Source: an uncultured Eubacteriales bacterium (GTDB lineage: Bacteria > Bacillota > Clostridia > Oscillospirales > Acutalibacteraceae). From it: DNA of 16,785 nt. Positions 13,621-16,785 of this stretch are shown here, one piece after another (the stretch's first letter is position 1; each line of letters opens with the position of its first letter). The notes beneath the pieces are model-generated. The model had not been told where the DNA came from. It was given only the letters and a program-made list of their open reading frames with translations, and did not search any database. The stretch is from NCBI GenBank assembly GCA_934525065.1, contig CAKSYX010000038.1, positions 1 to 16,785 on the forward strand, written 5' to 3'. The position numbers and the translations under genes are program-made.

Positions 13621-14961
13621 ATGAAACAGCCGACCAAAACAGTATACATCCGCGTCATAAGTTTCCTTTCATTCTTGTGCGCAGTCCTCATTGTGTCAAC
13701 AATAATTTTTGCTGTCAGGGCAGGAAAGTACAAGGCAAGCGTTCTTGTTTCAAACGAGCGCGCGGTGAGTGAGCTTTGCGAAAACCTTGATTCAATTACA
13801 ACAGACCTGCAAAAAAGCCTTTTTTGTTCGGGCGGTGAAATGCTTTCCTCGCTGGGAACAGAACTTTATAAAAACTCCGCCGCGGCAAAGGTGGGCTTAG
13901 GTCAGCTGACGGAAAAGAACTTTGAAAGCGACGGAATATATAAGTTCCTCTCCCAGGTAGGCGATTATACGCTTTCACTTGAAAAAAAGCTTTCAAACGG
14001 AAAAACGCTTTCGGCCGATGACCGAAAGGCACTTTCCTCGCTCTGCGAATACTCAAAAAGCCTTTCCGGTTCAATGGATTCCCTCCTTTCCGGAACGTAT
14101 GACAGCACGGTGCTTTTTGAAAAGGAAGCGTCGAATCTTCCTTCCGGAAACGACGGCGTTTCATATTTTTCCGACGGTATGAACGACACCGAGCAGTCGC
14201 TTGCGGATTATCCGACCCTGATTTATGACGGACCGTTCGCAGACAGTGTTCTGAACCGCGAAGCGCTTTTTGTCAAGGGCAGACGGCAGTTTACCCAAGA
14301 GGAAGCCAAGGCAGAAGCGGCGAAGCTTCTCGCCTGCCGCGAAAGCGAGCTGCGCACGGACAGCGCCGAAGCCGGCGCGCTTGAGCTTTACTGCTTTTCA
14401 AAGGGAGAAAAGGCTGTTGCCATAACAAAAAGCGGCGGCTATCTCTGCTATATAACGAATCCCGATCATTCGCTTGAGGCTGCGCTGAACGAGGAGCAGG
14501 CGGCCGCAAGAGCCAAGGAATTTCTGAATGAAAACGGCTACCCGAACATGACTGAAAGCTATTACAGCACCTATGACGGAGTATGCACGGTGAACTTCGC
14601 CTTCAAAAAGGGCGAGGTCATCTATTACGCCGACCTTATCAAGGTTTCAGTTGCGCTCGACAGCGGAAAGGTTGTTGCGGCGGACGCAAGGGGCTTTCTT
14701 TCAAACCACTGCGAACGAAAGCTGCCGCAAATCAAGGTTACGCTTGAAGAAGCGAAGAAAAAGCTTTCACCTTCGCTGGCTCTCAAAAGCACCGCCCTCG
14801 CGCTGATACCCGGCAAGGACGGCAAAGAACGGCTTTGCTACGAGCTGCACGCCGCAGACACAAAGCAGCAGGAGGCTCTCATTTATATTGACGTTCAGAC
14901 CGGTGACGAAGCAGACATTTTGCTTTTGCTTTACTCCGACGGCGGTGTGCTGACGAGGTGA
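13621..14961 (+). CDS. ypeB: Spore germination protein YpeB
   Basis: 446 residues. YpeB is made in the forespore, sits at the inner spore membrane or cortex, and is needed for the cortex-lytic enzyme SleB to accumulate and be held inactive until germination. Seen: a basic start and one membrane helix (about 8-31), a long helical region (35-190), the family signature YPTLIYDGPFADS (197-209), and three PepSY-like units (about 223-285, 290-360 and 373-440). Start: AAGGGGG (13604-13610) is 10 nt before ATG 13621. The frame is open upstream to 13444 but overlaps corA and has no family character there. No sleB lies beside it, unlike the Bacillus sleB-ypeB operon. It has its own putative sigma-G promoter and a terminator touching the stop codon. 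Confidence 0.9.
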   Translation: MKQPTKTVYIRVISFLSFLCAVLIVSTIIFAVRAGKYKASVLVSNERAVSELCENLDSITTDLQKSLFCSGGEMLSSLGTELYKNSAAAKVGLGQLTEKNFESDGIYKFLSQVGDYTLSLEKKLSNGKTLSADDRKALSSLCEYSKSLSGSMDSLLSGTYDSTVLFEKEASNLPSGNDGVSYFSDGMNDTEQSLADYPTLIYDGPFADSVLNREALFVKGRRQFTQEEAKAEAAKLLACRESELRTDSAEAGALELYCFSKGEKAVAITKSGGYLCYITNPDHSLEAALNEEQAAARAKEFLNENGYPNMTESYYSTYDGVCTVNFAFKKGEVIYYADLIKVSVALDSGKVVAADARGFLSNHCERKLPQIKVTLEEAKKKLSPSLALKSTALALIPGKDGKERLCYELHAADTKQQEALIYIDVQTGDEADILLLLYSDGGVLTR

Positions 14962-14996
14962 AAAAACCGGGTGCTCTTTGCAGGCACCCGGTTTTT
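14962..14996. terminator. Bidirectional terminator between ypeB and the repeat protein gene
   Basis: A perfect 13-bp stem, AAAAACCGGGTGC (14962-14974) with GCACCCGGTTTTT (14984-14996), around a 9-nt loop. It starts right after the ypeB stop and lies 4 bp from the stop of the convergent gene, and the A/T runs in the arms provide a U-tract both ways. Confidence 0.9.
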
Positions 14997-14999
14997 CTG

Positions 15000-16310
15000 T
15001 CAGCTGTGAAATTCGTTGAAATAGTCCTCGGCGTCATAAAAATCGTAAAACTCATCCATGTTGTCGTAGTAAAAATCCTCTGCATCATAATAATCGTCGA
15101 CATTGAAATGGTCGTCATCATATTCATCGAAGTCGCTGTTCTTCTTTTTGGTCGTTGTCGGCGGTCTTGTTGTTGTCTCACGCCTGTCCAGACTTGGTAC
15201 TACTATAACCTTCCATTTTTTGGGAGGAACGTCGTTTTCGGATTTCGGGTTTTTTCGGTAGTCCCAGACATCGGTGATACGTCCGTTTGAGCAACGCGCA
15301 ACAAAAATGACCTTACCGTTCTTTTTAAAATGATAGAAGGTATCTTTATCGCCATCGGTGTATTCCACAACAATTTTGTTTGCCGGTTCGCCGAGCTTTG
15401 AGGAGCCTATTGCTTCCTCCTGTATAAACGCACGCGGAACCTTGAGATTTCTGTAATCATAGACTTCTATGACCTTGCCAAAAAGGCAAACAGCCGAAAA
15501 AATCAACTTCCCGTCCTTTTTGAAGTCATATATATTGGTTTTGTAGGTTTTTACTTTAGAGTGTATATATTCCGAGCCGTGGCGGATTTTTGCTTCGTGC
15601 TTTCCGAGTTCTGTTTTTGAAATGTATTTTTCGGACATACCGATGTACGGAGTATAAAGATTTCTGTAATCAATGACGTCAATTACCTCGCCGAACGCGC
15701 AGGTTGCCGTGAAAATGGTTTTGCCGTTTTTCTTGAAGTCATATATGTTCGTCTTATATTTCTCTCCGTCAACATAATCCGAACCGTGGCGAATCTTTTT
15801 CGAGGGATTACCAAGCTTAGAAGCCGCAACGGCCTCCTCCGGCATACCGATGTATGGCTTTTTCTTTTTTCTGTAGTCAACAGCCTTAACCACCTTGTCG
15901 TACACGCATTCGACCGAAAAAATGAGCTTGCCCTTCTTCTTGAACTTGTATTTGTTGCCATAGACATGTCTGCCCTTATATAATATTAACTGATACTTAA
16001 GTGTCTCCGCAGGTTTGCCGAGAGACGTGTCGCCGATAAATTCTTCATACATGTCAATATACGGAACCTTTTTTGAAAGCTCTTCAAGCCAGATATCGCG
16101 GGAGCTTTTTGTGGTGGGTTGCGTTTGCTCGGTTGTCGTCTCGTCAATAATTTTGTCAAGTGAGAGCATACTGAGAGCGGTAATACCGGCAATCACAATC
16201 AGAAAGATAAAGGCCACGACCAAATATTGAATTGCTTCTTTGCGGTCGCGTTTCTTTTTGGAAGCTGTTTGATTTTCAGAGCTGAGATTTTCTTCGTTTG
16301 TGAGCAGCAT
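15000..16310 (-). CDS. Membrane-anchored protein with four repeats and an acidic Asp/Tyr-rich tail
   Basis: 436 residues, no named family recognised. A Lys/Arg-rich cytoplasmic N-terminus (1-26), one membrane helix (about 27-48), and a Thr/Gln-rich linker are followed by four repeats of about 65 residues (83-147, 152-216, 221-286, 292-352). Each follows the pattern PYIGM-x-E, LG-x-P-x-x-KI, Y-x-FKK-x-GK-x-IF-x-A-x-C, and G-x-V-x-x-V-x-DYR; repeat 4 has PRAFIQ in place of PYIGM. A Thr/Pro/Lys linker (about 379-390) leads to a tail (392-436) made almost only of Asp, Glu, Tyr, Phe and Asn. The repeats recall the two-layer BamE/SmpA-like fold (inference). It is probably an extracellular protein. 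Start: GGAGGGG (16317-16323) is 6 nt before ATG 16310; a frame open 14 codons further upstream lacks a site. No clear promoter was found. Confidence 0.75.
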   Translation of the reverse strand: MLLTNEENLSSENQTASKKKRDRKEAIQYLVVAFIFLIVIAGITALSMLSLDKIIDETTTEQTQPTTKSSRDIWLEELSKKVPYIDMYEEFIGDTSLGKPAETLKYQLILYKGRHVYGNKYKFKKKGKLIFSVECVYDKVVKAVDYRKKKKPYIGMPEEAVAASKLGNPSKKIRHGSDYVDGEKYKTNIYDFKKNGKTIFTATCAFGEVIDVIDYRNLYTPYIGMSEKYISKTELGKHEAKIRHGSEYIHSKVKTYKTNIYDFKKDGKLIFSAVCLFGKVIEVYDYRNLKVPRAFIQEEAIGSSKLGEPANKIVVEYTDGDKDTFYHFKKNGKVIFVARCSNGRITDVWDYRKNPKSENDVPPKKWKVIVVPSLDRRETTTRPPTTTKKKNSDFDEYDDDHFNVDDYYDAEDFYYDNMDEFYDFYDAEDYFNEFHS

Positions 16311-16433
16311 CGTTTTCCCCTCCAAAGAATTTGTATGTACATAATAACACATTCAAAGTACAAAAAGAAGGACATATATAAGTTTTTGAAAAAACAGCTT
16401 GTCGAGAAGAGCTGAAATCATTCTTTTCGGGTA

Positions 16434-16462
16434 TTGACATAAAGTGAGCAAGGTGGTAGAAT
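16434..16462 (+). promoter_or_regulatory. Consensus sigma-A promoter facing the tRNA-Arg fragments
   Basis: A perfect TTGACA (16434-16439), a 17-bp spacer and TAGAAT (16457-16462). The start is expected near 16469, about 38 bp before the first tRNA-like segment, as for a tRNA gene. No protein-coding frame follows. Confidence 0.8.
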
Positions 16463-16506
16463 AAACAGGCGTTGGGATGTGCCTGACTGAGTGTAAGTGA
16501 ATATAC

Positions 16507-16530
16507 GCCTCCTTAGTTAAATGGATATAA
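16507..16530 (+). pseudogene. tRNA-Arg(CCU) fragment 1, acceptor strand plus D-arm
   Basis: GCCTCCT (acceptor 5' strand), TA, then D-arm GTTA with loop AATGGATA and TAAG. It stops after the D-arm and runs into AACCTCACG. It has no anticodon arm, T-arm or 3' acceptor strand, so it cannot be a working tRNA. Confidence 0.6.
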
Positions 16531-16539
16531 GAACCTCAC

Positions 16540-16568
16540 GCCGTTTTCCGCAACAAGTTGCGGACGGC
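16540..16568. repeat. Hairpin module between the tRNA fragments
   Basis: GCCGT (16540-16544) pairs with ACGGC (16564-16568), and within it CCGCAAC pairs with GTTGCGG (16548-16563). No T-run follows on either strand, so it is not a typical terminator. Confidence 0.7.
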
Positions 16569-16572
16569 TGAG

Positions 16573-16655
16573 AGAACCTTGTTACTCGCTTCGTTCGTAA
16601 TAAGAACCCGAATGCGGAGCATTCAGAACCTTGTTACTCACTTCGTTCGTAATAA
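16573..16655 (+). repeat. Direct repeat pair (31 bp) around a GAATGC/GCATTC hairpin
   Basis: Copies AGAACCTTGTTACTC-R-CTTCGTTCGTAATAA lie at 16573-16603 and 16625-16655 and differ at one base (G/A). Each contains an imperfect dyad TTAC...GTAA. Between them lies a perfect hairpin GAATGC-GGA-GCATTC (16610-16624). Confidence 0.8.
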
Positions 16656-16678
16656 TAAACCCCAAAAAGTGAATATAT

Positions 16679-16717
16679 GCCTCCTTAGTTAAATGGATAT
16701 AATAAACCCCTCCTAAG
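16679..16717 (+). pseudogene. tRNA-Arg(CCU) fragment 2, 5' half through the anticodon loop
   Basis: It fits tRNA numbering: acceptor GCCTCCT, TA, D-arm GTTA-AATGGATA-TAAT, base 26 A, anticodon 5' strand AACCC, then loop CTCCTAA with anticodon CCT, then G. The matching 3' strand (GGGTT) is missing, and the sequence becomes GAATATGTT. No T-arm or 3' acceptor strand occurs in the remaining 68 bases. The split at the anticodon loop is where many integrases recombine tRNA genes; a tRNA intron could also begin there. Confidence 0.65.
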
Positions 16718-16733
16718 AATATGTTATAACGAC

Positions 16734-16752
16734 CGCCTTTCGGGCAAAGGCG
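16734..16752. repeat. Hairpin before the right-edge promoter
   Basis: CGCCTTT (16734-16740) pairs perfectly with AAAGGCG (16746-16752) around CGGGC. It stands 1 bp before the next -35 box, and ATTGACATTG follows instead of a T-run, so termination is uncertain. Confidence 0.6.
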
Positions 16753-16753
16753 A

Positions 16754-16782
16754 TTGACATTGAGTAAGTTTAAGACTAAAAT
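16754..16782 (+). promoter_or_regulatory. Consensus sigma-A promoter reading off the right edge
   Basis: A perfect TTGACA (16754-16759), a 17-bp spacer and TAAAAT (16777-16782). What it transcribes lies beyond the window. Confidence 0.75.
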
Positions 16783-16785
16783 TGA

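Larger units (their letters stand above)
16496..16702 (+). repeat. Direct repeat pair (35 bp) with the tRNA-Arg 5' part
   Basis: Copies at 16496-16530 and 16668-16702 are identical except for one base (C/T at position 11 of the repeat). Each carries AGTGAATATA before the tRNA-like part, so the flank was copied together with the tRNA segment. The copies are 172 bp apart, start to start. Confidence 0.85.

Overview
The window looks like chromosome of a Gram-positive, spore-forming anaerobe of the Clostridia, most likely a gut Oscillospiraceae/Ruminococcaceae relative. The reasons are strong GGAGG ribosome-binding sites, several TTG and GTG starts, textbook sigma-A promoters with 17-bp spacers, a YpeB-type germination protein and an EF-G-like second GTPase. 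Taxonomy is inferred from gene types and signals, not from a search.

Layout. Positions 1-378 hold no convincing gene, only an inverted repeat and a terminator. A cytoplasmic GH3 beta-glucosidase follows (minus, 379-2826). Next comes a small regulatory locus: an XRE-type repressor (minus, TTG start at 3224) faces a 60-residue zinc-ribbon protein (plus, 3331). Two perfect palindromes lie between them, one of them inside the plus-strand promoter. Downstream is a six-helix DUF2238/YjdF-like membrane protein (3613-4416), whose promoter carries half-sites resembling the palindromes, then a KdpD-type Usp-fold protein (4610-5026).

A 44-residue protein that is two-thirds glutamine (minus, 5169-5303) was too short for routine ORF calling. 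It has a ribosome-binding site and a forespore (sigma-G)-like promoter. A minus-strand operon with two one-base overlaps follows: zinc-ribbon/TPR membrane protein (TTG start 8659), an unrecognised membrane protein, and an Eis-like acetyltransferase. An EF-G-like GTPase (9058-11127) with altered G motifs converges on mnmE (11218-12582). mnmE and a CorA-type transporter (12707-13534) share a compact divergent promoter region. ypeB (13621-14961) follows, with its sigma-G-like promoter, the upstream terminator and its ribosome-binding site all overlapping. The last gene (minus, 15000-16310) encodes a membrane-anchored protein with four repeats and an Asp/Tyr-rich tail.

The right edge (16434-16785) is the strangest part. 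A consensus promoter reads into two copies of the 5' half of a tRNA-Arg(CCU) gene, one cut just after the D-arm and the other just after the anticodon loop. Short hairpin modules and a second repeat pair lie between them, and another consensus promoter reads off the edge. This resembles the remains of repeated insertion into a tRNA gene. An intron or a continuing array is possible, and the window stops too soon to tell.

The strongest candidates for something new are the tRNA-half array, the Q-rich peptide with its putative sporulation promoter, the nested control region of ypeB, and the XRE/zinc-ribbon/membrane-protein locus. No defence system, CRISPR array, transposase or complete mobile element was seen.
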